A stretch of 64,000 nucleotides of DNA from Callaeas wilsoni (taxonomy: Eukaryota > Chordata > Aves > Passeriformes > Callaeidae). A program made the translations under genes and the position numbers. The stretch is from NCBI GenBank assembly GCA_013398955.1, contig VWPU01019389.1:1-64000 (forward strand). The letters run 5' to 3'. Each line of letters opens with the position of its first letter. The stretch's first letter is position 1. This document shows positions 34,495 through 45,084 of the stretch, one piece after another. The notes beneath the pieces were generated by a model. The model was not told the origin of the DNA and made no database searches. It saw nothing but the letters and a program-made list of their open reading frames with translations.

Positions 34495-34930
34495 TGACAT
34501 GCGTTAATTGCTCCGCAGCTCTCCTAATTAAAGATTTTCAAATTCTTTTACTGCTGTCAGCTTGATGCCACATTGTCTTGCTGGACAAATAGTAAATCGC
34601 AAATTGGGTTGATCAAGAAGTTGGACTTGAAGATATTGGTCTTTAGCTTGTTTGCTGCTGATCATCATTTTCATAAGAGGGTTGAGGGTGTTGTGGCCTA
34701 TGGAGGGCATTTGGGGAGAGAAAAACTACGATAAAATCCTTCTTGATAAATAGAGAATCAATGATTTAACAGAGCTTGTTTTAAAAAGATTAAAGCATGC
34801 AAGAAGTGGACAATAAAGCAGTGGAGTTGTAAATAAACCTTTAATCTTTGTTAAATCTATGTCTTGCATGAGATTTCAAATATGATTCTATTTTTAATAA
34901 AACAATTACATTCAGTTTATTTTTTCATGC
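34495..34930. promoter_or_regulatory. Candidate conserved non-coding elements
   Basis: Two adjacent blocks. The first (about 34,495-34,720) has GCGTTAATTGCTCC and CTCCTAATTAAAG. The second (about 34,775-34,930) has GACAATAAAGC, TAAATAAACCTTTAATC and TTTTTAATAAAACAATTACATTC. Both are dense in homeodomain- and SOX-like words and free of simple repeats. Texture-based call. Confidence 0.38.
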
Positions 34931-35179
34931 ACGTTGTTCATAGTGTGGTAGATGGAGGCAAGGGGTGGGGTTCAGGTTCCTGCATGCCTTTTGCCCTAAC
35001 CTGAAAAGCAGCATAGCAAGACCATGTTTTATATCATAAACTAGTTATAAGGTTGTATGAGCACATACTTGTGCTGGTTCTGAAAGCATTATTTTGTATC
35101 TTTTGTTTTTGTTTTCTTCCTTCTCCCCATTCTGGTTCATGTCTCCTGTCCCTTAGCCTTTGAACCCCTCTTAATTCAT

Positions 35180-35640
35180 TAACATATTGAATTTTTTCAA
35201 TTTTCCATTTTCTTGCAATAACAATATTAATGCCAGGGCCAAGGCCTGATTGGAGCTAAATTACTTGTTACCTGCTGGCATTTATTTATATGGCATTGAA
35301 TTATAAAGCTTTGCTATTGTCATGCCTTGGGCGAATTGTTTATGACACCAGTAATAGGAGTAATTGTTATTGTTGAAATTACCTGTCAGCTACCCATAGC
35401 AGTGGCCCTTGTCCCACTGACAAATAGTGACAGGGGAGAGGGATCCTCCGCACGTCCTCCTGATGACTTCTCCTCTGATAATAAGGAGTGCAGGGCCTCT
35501 GATAATTTGCCTGTCACTGTTGAGTGCAGCTCAGAGAGAGTTGGCCAAATTGTTGTCATTCACTTTGACAAAGACAGCAAAACGCTCTGGAGCAGGAGGA
35601 GGATTATCAAAATAAATGAAAGCCCTCACACGTCCTTTGT
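35180..35640. promoter_or_regulatory. Candidate conserved non-coding element block, strongest texture
   Basis: About 460 bp of complex sequence. It carries AACAATATTAATGCC, a double SOX-like ATTGTTATTGTT (35,363-35,374) close to a CTGTCA TALE-type word (35,383-35,388), and GGCCAAATTGTTGTCATTC with CACTTTGACAAAGAC. The SOX-doublet repeats a word found in the downstream duplicated element at 30,749. A 139-codon frame beginning at a TTG crosses the block, but the peptide has no family signature. I take the block as a candidate enhancer. Confidence 0.45.
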
Positions 35641-35649
35641 TTTGGGTTT

Positions 35650-35935
35650 TTTTGGGGGTTGGGTTTTTTTCCTCCCCATTGCCATTTGCCTGCCTTTATG
35701 CCAGAGCTGTAAAAATGGGGATATGTTCCTTAGCAGGGCAACTTAAGAGTCAACACAGGGTAGAGGGGAATGACACAAGGGCTTGTGCAATTTGCGTGCT
35801 GTTTGCCTGAAACATTTTGATTTCTAAATATAAATTAAATTCTTTATGGATTTTTTGGGGGTTTTGTTTAGGTTTTTTTTTTAGCCTAAGGCTGTCTGTG
35901 TTTTGGCAATTACCAACTGTCATTGCAAGAGAAAG
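35650..35935. other. T/G-rich spacer
   Basis: GTTTTTTTGGGGGTT-type low-complexity sequence twice (35,640-35,672; 35,848-35,882). No gene. Confidence 0.6.
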
Positions 35936-35939
35936 GGTG

Positions 35940-36250
35940 ATGTTTCTGTTGCATGGATTTGATTTTATTTGATTATTTATTCTGTTATTTTTCAGTCAGC
36001 AGCATTTCTTTCAGCTCTCCTCTTGCTCTCATGCCCAGCCCTGTGAAACATGTCCAGTGCAGCAATCATTGTTACCCCATGCCCAGGGCTGCTGGAAGCA
36101 GCTCTGCTCCTTCTCCAGTATCTGCAGCTTTTTGCCCCCCTAATCTATTGCAATAGCAGCCAAATATCTTCACCAAAAATATTATTTCCCTTAGGAAAGG
36201 AGGTTCTGCCACTGATAAGCCAAGCAGAGGTCTGTTTGCTGCTGTGAAGG
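35940..36250. promoter_or_regulatory. Candidate conserved non-coding element
   Basis: AT-rich start (TGATTTTATTTGATTATTTATTC), then a complex middle with GCAGCAATCATTGTTACCCC and CTATTGCAATAGCAGCC. The latter contains CTATTGCAATAG, a 12-bp perfect palindrome around ATTGCAAT (about 36,146-36,157), which echoes the ATTGCAAT core of the duplicated elements. Confidence 0.38.
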
Positions 36251-36296
36251 AGCTTCATGAAGAAGCGATGTTATTTGTCAGAGCCTATCTATTTAT

Positions 36297-36316
36297 AAAA
36301 AAAAAAAAAAAAAAAT
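36297..36316. repeat. Poly(A) run
   Basis: A perfect run of 20 A, then TTAC. Simple repeat. Confidence 0.9.
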
Positions 36317-36539
36317 TACAAAAACTCCCTCTTTACGTCCTGTGACTGGTGCGCACGGGAGGACGCCCACGCTCGGTGGAGACTTGCTGCCAATCACACC
36401 CTGACACTGCTGAAAAAGGGAGATATTTTACACCATCACAGCAGCCAGGCTGCATCAGGGATGCTCAAAGCGCAGGTTTGGGGTGAGCACGTTACACCCT
36501 GCCTGATCCAGAGTCATCCACCCCTCATCCTTCACATCT

Positions 36540-36990
36540 CATCCTATAATAGCAATAATTTCCCCTTTATTGGTCTTTACACTCAGGTAATGACTACCTG
36601 GGGCACAAAGCACCTCAGGGGCTGCTTTAGGCCCTTCGCCCCCAGTAGCCAGTCCTTAATTGATCAGTAAAACCTCCCACTGAGTCACTGATGCATCATG
36701 TTATTTGCTGTAACAATGAGGTTTGGTCCACATAAATACCTGTGGGCACCACGTCACCCCTCGATTTGCTCCCTGAAGGAGGAGGTCTGAATTCCTGCTA
36801 CCAAGAATTTTCATCAGCGGCAAATAAATCTGCCAAATTCAACTCTTTCATTTGTAACCATTGGGCTCAAACGCATAATTTAGCCAAATTATCAGCTGCC
36901 TCCATCTTCCCAGGGAACGAGTGCAAACAACGTTTTAGGAACAGACATCTAAATTTAGTAGGGTTTTGAATAATTGATAGGCTGGTGTGA
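36540..36990. promoter_or_regulatory. Candidate conserved non-coding element block
   Basis: Repeat-free, about 450 bp, with AATAGCAATAATTTCCC, CCTTAATTGATCAG, GCTGTAACAATGAGG, CACCACGTCACCC, CATAATTTAGCCAAATTATC and GAATAATTGATAGG. It has mixed homeodomain- and SOX-like words and sharp edges against lower-complexity flanks. Confidence 0.42.
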
Positions 36991-37129
36991 CAGAAGATAG
37001 AAACTTATGTTTCTAATCATCCCAAAGCATTTCTCGTTCCTCCCACCCCCAAAATGAAGTCGCTTTGTTTTCAGTTAAATATAGGGAAGATGTCCACTTA
37101 ACAAGTATAAAATTGTGATAGCATTAAGA

Positions 37130-37480
37130 GGTTATCCGTGGTACTAAAAAGCGGGGAACATGCCTGAGAATGTGATCTGTAAGGCAGATAATTTTTAAAG
37201 ATGGAACTTGTCCTTGCTTTGTCTGGGGAGAGGCATGTTAGTGATCCCAGAAGGGGAGAATAAAAAATATAACACACATTTCCAACTGAAGATATTTAAA
37301 ATGTGTAATGTATTTCGGCATGTTACTGTAAGCTGCTGTTTGATGTTTTTCCTATAAAGCCTAAATTAAGCATCCTAGATATGGTTGTGAATCTTTTGCT
37401 CCTAGCTGCATCAAAAAACAAAATACATTTTAAATGGCTGTATTACCAATATACTGGTAGACTTTAACATACAAGCATAA
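37130..37480. promoter_or_regulatory. Candidate conserved non-coding element
   Basis: Complex AT-rich block ending shortly before a perfect hairpin at 37,542. Words include GGTTATCCGTGG, AAGATATTTAAAATG and CCTAAATTAAGCATCC. Texture-based call, weaker than its neighbours. Confidence 0.28.
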
Positions 37481-37541
37481 TCATCTTCCCTCTATTTTCT
37501 TTCTCTGTTCCTAAACAAAGTCCCAGCGTCAAAAAGCCCAC

Positions 37542-37573
37542 CTTTACATTTCAAGCTCATTTGAAATGTAAAG
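37542..37573. repeat. Perfect 13-bp inverted repeat (hairpin)
   Basis: CTTTACATTTCAA (37,542-37,554), loop GCTCAT, TTGAAATGTAAAG (37,561-37,573). The arms are exact reverse complements. A perfect 13-bp stem with so short a loop is not expected by chance in 64 kb (of order 0.01). It is too short for a typical microRNA precursor. It could be a cruciform, a small palindromic transposon relic or a dimeric protein site. Confidence 0.85.
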
Positions 37574-38394
37574 TTTTAGCAAATAAGCGATGGCTTATGG
37601 AGCTGCATCGCCGCTGTGACTGGCAGCAAATTCCTTTTTCTCCCTCCCCTCAGTGTAAGGGGTTTGAAATACTCATCAGTGTCAAAAGAAACTGCGCAGA
37701 TCACTGCTGCTCTAAATAAGGCAGAGCAATGTTGAGAAAAAAACTGCCCCCCCAAAGAAAACAAAAAAAAAATCACTCAATGGATTAAAATGGCATTTCT
37801 GTCCCATGTCAGTCTGAATGACAAAGTGTCATGTTTTACATCATTTCAGAAAGATATTCTTCAAACAAATTCAGCATATAAACAGGCAGCGGGTTTTTGT
37901 TTGAAACATTTCAGATCAAAAGTTAAGGGAAGAACAATTAATATTGCCTATTAAAATCGCTGTTATTGTTACAGATACATTTTGTGGTTACTGACTATAA
38001 ATAAAAGCAAAGGAACAGAGCCACAGTTTCTCACCACTGAAGATAGAAAAAGGCAATTTCCAGCTTTTTCTGTTTTGGTTTTTTTTTTTCCCTCAAAGTT
38101 GCTCTTAAATGTGTTTGCTGAATAAACAGGATTAACTGTATTTAAAACAAGAGATAAAGAACAGCTTTTTATTACGCTGAACAGTCTGCAGTGTTTCCAG
38201 GCTCCTCTGAATGCACTTCGTGCCTCGAACAAAATGTTCATATTTTACCTTTTTTAATGACACTGTATAGAACAAGCAAAATATTTTTGTAATAATACAA
38301 ATATAGAATCAATGGGGAACGGTAAAAAAAGAGCATTTTTACCATTTCTGCTTCTGGCCAAATGCCGGAGTGGGGTTTTTTTTTCCACTTTCTT

Positions 38395-38432
38395 TCTTTT
38401 TGCTTTTGTCTTTGTTTTTGTTTTTGTTTGCA
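38395..38432. repeat. T-rich (TTTTTG)n-like simple repeat
   Basis: Several imperfect TTTTTG/TTTTTC units within CTTTTTGC...TTTGTTTTTGTTTTTG. Confidence 0.8.
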
Positions 38433-38639
38433 GTTTTGCAGCAGGATGAGAAACCAGGAAGGAAAGTATTCCTGCTGCTGAAGGGGCTTTCCCTTTTCCT
38501 TTGGCCGCAAAAACTCACCGAGTGCTGTTAAAACAGAACTAATGGCAAGAGCGCGATCCGGAGAGCCAGCCTGCTATCAGCTGCATTTCAATGGAGGCTT
38601 TCTCAAAAAATAGGTACAAAGAAAAGAATTTAGACAAAT

Positions 38640-39060
38640 TTGCCTCTTAACCTTTAAAGATTTCCTGCCTATTCCAGTATGTCCTTTATTACATTAATTT
38701 TTTATTTAAATTACACCATTAACTGGATATGAATTTATCAAGAATACATATATTGATTTATAAAACAGTATCATTAATTATTATAATAGCTAGATGTAGC
38801 TGATATTACAAAGCCATTTAAAGGTTTTTAATATAACTTGGACATACATAGATAGATAGACATTATGGACAAGACTACAATTTAAACTGGCTACCAGCAG
38901 TTAATGAAATCCTTGATTTATCTTCTCATTTAGAGATTGATTATGTTGTTGCTTTGTAAAACTATTTATTTTATGCCATTTTTCAAAGGATGTCTCAATA
39001 AAAGGAAAAGATAAATAAAACATCCAGCCAAGTTCCAAAGCATATTTGGTTTTATATTTT
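38640..39060. promoter_or_regulatory. Candidate conserved non-coding element, AT-rich
   Basis: A long AT-rich but non-repetitive block with many TAAT cores (CATTAATTTTTTATTTAAATTACACCATTAAC, read in pieces, and CATTAATTATTATAATAGC), then AAAGCCATTTAAAGG and CTATTAATGTATTACTAG. A minor TAGATAGATAGA run occurs near 38,850. The density of homeodomain cores without simple periodicity suggests regulatory sequence. Confidence 0.35.
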
Positions 39061-39469
39061 CTTTTCTAATGCTGCAGCTATTAATGTATTACTAGTTTGG
39101 AGACTTGTCACCTTTACAGAGAATTGGCTTTCTTGATAGTAGCTGTGTTTGCACATGCACAATTTTCTATATTTGGATTAAAAAAAAAAAAGACGATGTC
39201 TTCCCAACAACATTGTGCTTATTTCCTTGAACCAAAACCCAACAAAATGCCTTTCTGGCATAGATTTCTTAGGCATTTTTTTTGTTTAAGCTGTGGAAAA
39301 ATGGGACTTACCCTAGTGCTGCAAAGCAGTCAGTCATGGAGAACATTTTGATTTAAAATGCAATCTGACGAGAAGAAAAAGAAAGGGAAAAAAAAAAAAG
39401 AGACGGAATGATATAAACAAACAGTACAGCACTTTCAAGTTCCTCCTAAAATGTTCCTAGCTTAACTAA

Positions 39470-39760
39470 TACATTGGAAGTTTAAATCTTTACACATTGT
39501 TCTTGAGGGGCTATGTCTCTTGACTCTTTATTTATATCACTTATTCTTGTCTGGCAACATATGTTACCGATTTATTACAGTATTTTTTTACTGTTAGCCA
39601 GACAAATGTAAGGCTAGCTAAAGAAGGGTAGTTGCATCTGATGAGTTTAACAATTGCAGGGCATCCTTTAGGGGTAGCCAATAGGCTCTTTTGAAGCTAT
39701 AATACTCACCATTAACCATTTTCATGCTGACATATTTTTATAATCGAAGTTGGTGCTTTC
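39470..39760. promoter_or_regulatory. Candidate conserved non-coding element with inverted repeat
   Basis: This contains an inverted repeat: TTGTCTGGCAACA at 39,547-39,559 and TGTTAGCCAGACAA at 39,592-39,605, 13 pairs with one bulged A and a ~32-base loop. Downstream are ACAATTGCAGGGC, GCCAATAGGCTC and CACCATTAACCATTTTCATGC. The surroundings are repeat-free. Confidence 0.35.
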
Positions 39761-39769
39761 CCTCATGTC

Positions 39770-42700
39770 AGCCTCTTTTGTATTCAATGGCTTCACAGGC
39801 CAAGCAGTGTGGCTCAGTGGTTCAAGCCAAGGTTTTTGTAGATGTCTCAAACCACACTCTTATATCTTGGCATCTGAATCTGCATAGTGTTCCCCCCACA
39901 ACTGAATAAAGACACAGAGAAAATAATACATTTTTTAAAAATCTAATTCTGTAATCCATGACAAATGCAAGCAAATCCTAAGCATAGACAGTCAGATTTC
40001 TCAGTGCCATTACTGACACCAAAAGGTAACAGAGAGGAAGACTTTTCCCTCCAAAGCAATCTCCTCCAAACTCTTATTTTAAATGGATGCACCAACATCA
40101 GAGGGGGAAGTTGCAAGGACAGACAGTGAGCTGGATGCCACATTTTGCACATTATGTTTTTAGGTGACCCATTCTGGAGCAAGATCTCAAACTCTCCCCA
40201 CCTTTTCCTTCCTACTCAGTCTCTGTCATATCACCTTGTTCAATGGTAGCATCTTCCTCCAGGTCCTCTGAAAATTTTACCTCTGTGTCTTGTTTCACTG
40301 TTAGAGCCCCATCTTGAACTTCTAGGAGTCAACAGGTTTGTATAAGCCATGGAATCATAATTCCTAATATATCCCACAATTTCCAGCCTTTTGGTGCCAG
40401 ATCAGACCATTACACCTGTCAGCAAATCCTACCGTATATGAGACACTCAGTGTGAGATGCTCAAGAGCCCTCCTCCCAAAGGATCACAGAGTAGATGGTA
40501 GGGCACACTCTGAATTTTCTGCTGCTCAGAATTCAGTCAGATTTTTAGGATTTTTCAGCTCCAAAAAGTTGGGTTAAATTTCCCTTGCATCTTCAGGGAA
40601 TGCAGGAAGAGGCTGTGTAAGCTAACATGGGGCCACAGGACCTGAGTAGTGATGATCTATGGGGAAAAAAGGTAGAGTGAGCAGACTTTTGGGTGGGAAA
40701 GGAGGTGTTTCAGGTAGAATAAACACAAGAATTGCAATTAAATTTGTTGGACTTCCTTGAAGGGAGAGATTGAAAGTGTATCAGGACATGTCTCCTGATA
40801 GCACTAGGTGGTCCTTGACAAATGCCCCACAATATAGTTTTAGCTGGGAGGAGAGCAAGTGCTCCCATGGGTTTTTTGTTTTGACTTATTGACGGTTCAG
40901 TTGTTGTGGGCTAATTTGTTTGATTTTTAAATTTTTAAAAATTATCAAAATTTGCCTCTACTTGTTGTAGGGGGTTTTGGGGACTTCCTAAAGTAGGTCT
41001 GAGTTCAGCACTATGCAAAAAACTTGCATGGAAATAAAGATTTTCCTTTCTTTTCATTTTTCTATCAAGAAGGTAGCTTAACTTTTACTCTGGGTTGGGT
41101 TTTTTTTCAAACTGCAATTTAATTATATTTGGATGCCCTCCTAAAACAATTTGCAAACCCCAAACGAACCTTTGGAGACAAGTCTCATCCTCCTGAATGC
41201 CAAGGGCACAGTGAAAAAGGCTGCAGGCAAAATGATCACACCAGGACTCCTAGATTTAAGGGTTTGAAGTCTTGGCTTTTGCCATTCCTCCAGAAAGGTT
41301 TTACTTAGGCAGATGTCATCAGTGTCCTGGGCAAATATTTGGTGGCAATACCAAAGCTTGGAACATATGGATAAATACTTATTTACTTTTGTATTTTAAG
41401 GACATTGACAACAACTTCAAAATTAAGCTGATAGCCTCCCTTAAATTTGTTTATTCCACTCAAAACCTTATTTTTTGGCTGCAGAGGGAGGGACGAGGAG
41501 CGTGACTTGTTCTCTCAATCACTCTCTTTCTGTTTTGTCCATCACCTTGGTTTCTTTCCCCTGTTTTTGACCTGCACTTTTTCTGGATCAGACACTGGCA
41601 GGTTGAGAGGTAATAAGAACCAGATGGACATAGTACAGAAATTGCCCAAATGGGTACGAGAATGTGGGGAGCTGTCAGGCATGGAGAGAAGCTGGAATTT
41701 TTCAGCAATAAAATGGGATTTATCGCCACTCTACCACAGTCATTGCCGACAACCGTTTACCTTGACAGAAACCCCATTCCAATAGGCCATACCAATGCAG
41801 ATTTTTTTTGGTTTTTTTTTTTTTTTCCAAGGAGTGATGATTGGTATTTGTTCTAAGGCTCAAATGGCCTGCACTAAAGGTGAAGCATTAGGCCAAAGTC
41901 CTGTATTCCCTACTGAGGCAAATGAACCTGCTAAAATAAGTTCCTTCCACAATAGCTGTGTAATTGAAACCAGAAAGTGAGAGAATTTGATAAATTGCTT
42001 GACCCTGAAGGAATGTTAAGGTCATAAATTTTCATTGCTTTTTTTTTTTGCTTCTTTTTTAGGAAAAAAAGCTCTTTTATATATATATAGGTAGATAGAT
42101 ATATTATGTTTAGTATTTGTCTCTGAATTCCAGCTAACTTCCAGATCATTAGCCGTTACTTTGCCATCCTCTCCCCACAGGAAACTACTAGAAGGTTTAC
42201 AGCATTCCTACCTACAACTTCCTAGGAGGGCTGAAGGACACAAAATACCCACAAATGGCAGCTACATAAAGAATAAACAACTCAAAATTGGGAGGTTAGC
42301 AAGTGCAATCCCTTTAGAAAGACAAAATAAACAACATAAAAAACACAGACATACTGTACTTGAAGAGTGCTGGAGTAAAAAAAAGCCTGTAAATCATTTA
42401 CAGGCTATCAAACATTTATTGCTACTTTTACCTTTTTTTTTTAACTTAGAAGTGGCATTACCTTTTACTTGAAAAAGAATGATCAGTGTTTTCTTGACTA
42501 ATATGTACAATATTGAATAACATGTCTATAATAAGATATCCCTTCAAGCTCAAAAAGACACAAGCAAACGCCAGATCCCACGCTATCTTATTGTGGTAAT
42601 ACATATCTGGAGAATAAATAAAAGAAAATAAAATTTTTTAAAAATAGAAAATTAAGGCAAACCAAGACAAAGGATGAGAATAATTAGGAGAATAACCAGC

Positions 42701-43190
42701 AAGGTTAAACATCCAGCCGTGTTCCCTGTTTTGTGCTTGCACCCATCAATAAATACAACCATACTAAAATAGCTTCCAAGAAGAAGCAAAGAGGAAACTC
42801 AGAAGTATTTTGGTTTTGCATGTGGTTGTTTGGGGTTTTTTTCCTGCAGTAGTAAAATTTACTTCTTTAACTATAGTGGCTTCTGCTTCATGATTGCTTG
42901 AAATTTGCCACCATATAGTAACTGTTTTTTATAATCTGGCTGCTTTCCTCCCCCTGCTTTGAATATAACATTTCAGAGGCAAAATTGTCTCACTTCAATA
43001 AGGCGCTGCACTTTACATAGCCATACATACTTAACCCTACATGAAGCAAGTTAAATAATCGTTAGCACAGTAACCCATTGCTATCAAAAACTTATTGGTC
43101 CTCTAAATTTTAAATTAATGGCCTGTCTCCCTTGTTCTGTGTGTCTGTATGTATCTGGTTTTCAGACACTTTAGGGGAAAGTCATAGACA
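39770..43190. other. Non-coding stretch, mostly ordinary
   Basis: Chance frames only. T-rich run at about 41,801-41,826, TATA/TAGA simple sequence at 42,073-42,105, and a small 10-bp stem/3-base loop at 42,384-42,406 (AGCCTGTAAA...TTTACAGGCT). No exon or RNA gene is supported. Confidence 0.4.
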
Positions 43191-43199
43191 TTTTATCAG

Positions 43200-44290
43200 C
43201 ACATATTAGATTATTTGCATTATTGATATTTCAATTTAAAAGTAAAATAATTTTTTAAAAGTGCAGGGAAAAATAGTTCTGCTGAGTTGATTCATCCCTA
43301 GACCCCTGATTCTTCAGTAACTCTTCAGAGTGTAAATTAGCAGCCAATATTTAACAAACTGGTAAAGAAATGCACTCTGCTCCTCTCTGGCCAGGTTGTT
43401 CTAGCTCAAATAAGTTTCCTTAAGAAAGCATGAAAAAGGGAAGCTAAAGGGAAAAAAAGAGGAAAAAAGGAATTGAAACAATGTCCCCATAAAATCATAG
43501 CCAAAAAAACCCTCAATAATTTATACTCACTTTTTATTTTTGAAATCATTAAATAAAACTATGGTGGAATGGGGTTTTTTCACTTTGTGAGAGAAGTTTT
43601 TTTCCTCCATAAACTTTCTGGCCCAGATCCCTTCTTTCCTTTTTATTTCTTTGAGTCTCAAAGTAACTGCTAGTCATTTTGAGACAGTTACTTATCCGGA
43701 GAATGAAGGAGTATCGTCTGCATTTCAATTAGAGAAGGAAAAAAAAAGATAAAGACTTGGAACATAATCGAAAAATGCAAAGAGACATATTAGGATGAGA
43801 ATTTTCATCTGTTGCTGTATAAATATTTTAATAAAAGTTCTAAAATAATGTGTCTGCCTCCTGCTCTATAAAAGAGAGAAGATTATGAAGTGCAAATGAT
43901 GCAGCTTAGATGTATAGATCCGACTGGGATTTTTCACAGTTTAAGGGTCTCTTCATGCTTCTCCTCCAGAAGTTTGTTTTAGAGCCATTTCAGACCCCAA
44001 GAAGTATAAATTTCATAAGTATAAATAAAAGATGACCAGCAAGCGGCTTCAATCACTAATATTTTTTGCAAACTAATGTTCAGCTGATGCAACTCGATTT
44101 TGTTTTGCATCACATTAGTATCACAGCGGCAATGATTGGCTTTTATTCACCAACCCTTTGAGTCAGCACTTCAAGACATCTTTCAAATTAGGTCATACTG
44201 CAAATTTGCCGCTGATACAAAGGTTGATTAAGAGAGCTTCACAATTTTAAAGGGATATCTTGTGAGGAGAATTAAGGTCTGGTTGATAGT
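43200..44290. promoter_or_regulatory. Candidate conserved non-coding elements
   Basis: The most suggestive part is 44,030-44,290: CAATCACTAATATTTTTTGC, GATGCAACTCGATTTTG, GCATCACATTAGTATCAC, GGCAATGATTGGC, CAAATTTGCCGCTGATAC, with GGTTGATTAAG near its end. ATGATTGGC and TTGATTAAG are TALE/homeodomain-like. The earlier part (43,200-44,000) is AT-rich and less distinctive. Confidence 0.33.
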
Positions 44291-44414
44291 TCCAGGAAAT
44301 GTGAGGCCCCGTAACTACATGAAAATAATATATAGGCTCTACGGGGAAAGAACATATTTCCTCGGAGCGCTTGAAGAAGTACTCATTTAAAATTTAACAA
44401 AGTCCTCCTCGACA

Positions 44415-44436
44415 CTCCCCAACCCCCCCCCACCCC
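44415..44436 (-). other. G-quadruplex-prone tract on the minus strand
   Basis: On the + strand: CCCC, AA, a long C run (about nine), A, CCCC. Read on the minus strand this gives four or more G-runs with loops of 1-2 bases. It lies between two candidate conserved blocks. Confidence 0.6.
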
Positions 44437-44439
44437 GTT

Positions 44440-45080
44440 ACAGGAGAAATTGAGAAATTGTGTGATGGGTCTCGAATTATAGCACAGAGGCGGTGACATG
44501 AGCCCTGTTCTCCTCTTGCCGAAAATCAGTCCCCTCCTCTTGCTTCCTTTGATCTTCTTTGCAAAGACCTATTTCTCTCCCCTCCCACTGAAGCATCTCA
44601 GTTTCTGCTTTCTCCCATAAAACAATCCAGCGTTGCAACGGGACCCTTCACCCGTAATGTAGCAACTCCATGCTGAAGCTGAATTGCTGTGTAAACCTCC
44701 TCTGAAGATCTGGAGGGGATGATGAGAAGTGACAGCCAATCATGGTGGCCAGAGCTAGGGTTGCAAATTACTCCTAAGCCAAATTTAGGCATCTTAATGA
44801 AGTGACTAAAATTCTTCCCCTCTGCAGCGCAGAAGGGACAGTAGCTCTTCTCGCTCCAGGGTCTGAGAATGCAGGAGAAAAATCTCAAAGGGAGCTGCAG
44901 GCTGCCAAGTGGATCTGGAAATCGGGCCACTTCATTTTTGATGGCTAAGTGGGAAGCAAGATGAATGATCTCTTTGAAGGAAATCCGACCCAAATCTAAC
45001 ATTTCTGTGGCACTCGGGGATTTTAGATTTCTCAAACTTTCTCTCTTTGCAGGGAATAAGAATACGTAAAGAGCCAAGAC
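44440..45080. promoter_or_regulatory. Candidate conserved non-coding element block
   Basis: About 640 bp of repeat-free sequence including CTCGAATTATAGCAC, ATAAAACAATCCAGCGTTGCAACGG, GACAGCCAATCATGG and GCATCTTAATGAAGTGAC. A 159-codon minus-strand frame (44,598-45,077) spans most of it. The peptide has no recognisable domain, and the frame could simply reflect a lack of TTA/CTA/TCA words in this block. GACAGCCAATCA is a TALE/CCAAT-like combination. Confidence 0.35.
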
Positions 45081-45084
45081 GTCC

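Noticed and set aside
35327..35746. 139-codon + strand frame starting at TTG
   Set aside because: It crosses a candidate conserved element and runs into T/G-rich low-complexity DNA. No protein signature and no ATG start.
42384..42406. Perfect 10-bp stem with 3-base loop (AGCCTGTAAA / TTTACAGGCT)
   Set aside because: A stem of this size is expected about once in 64 kb by chance and has no supporting context.
44598..45077. 159-codon minus-strand open frame
   Set aside because: It lies within a candidate regulatory block. The peptide shows no family features, and the frame is explained by local lack of stop words.
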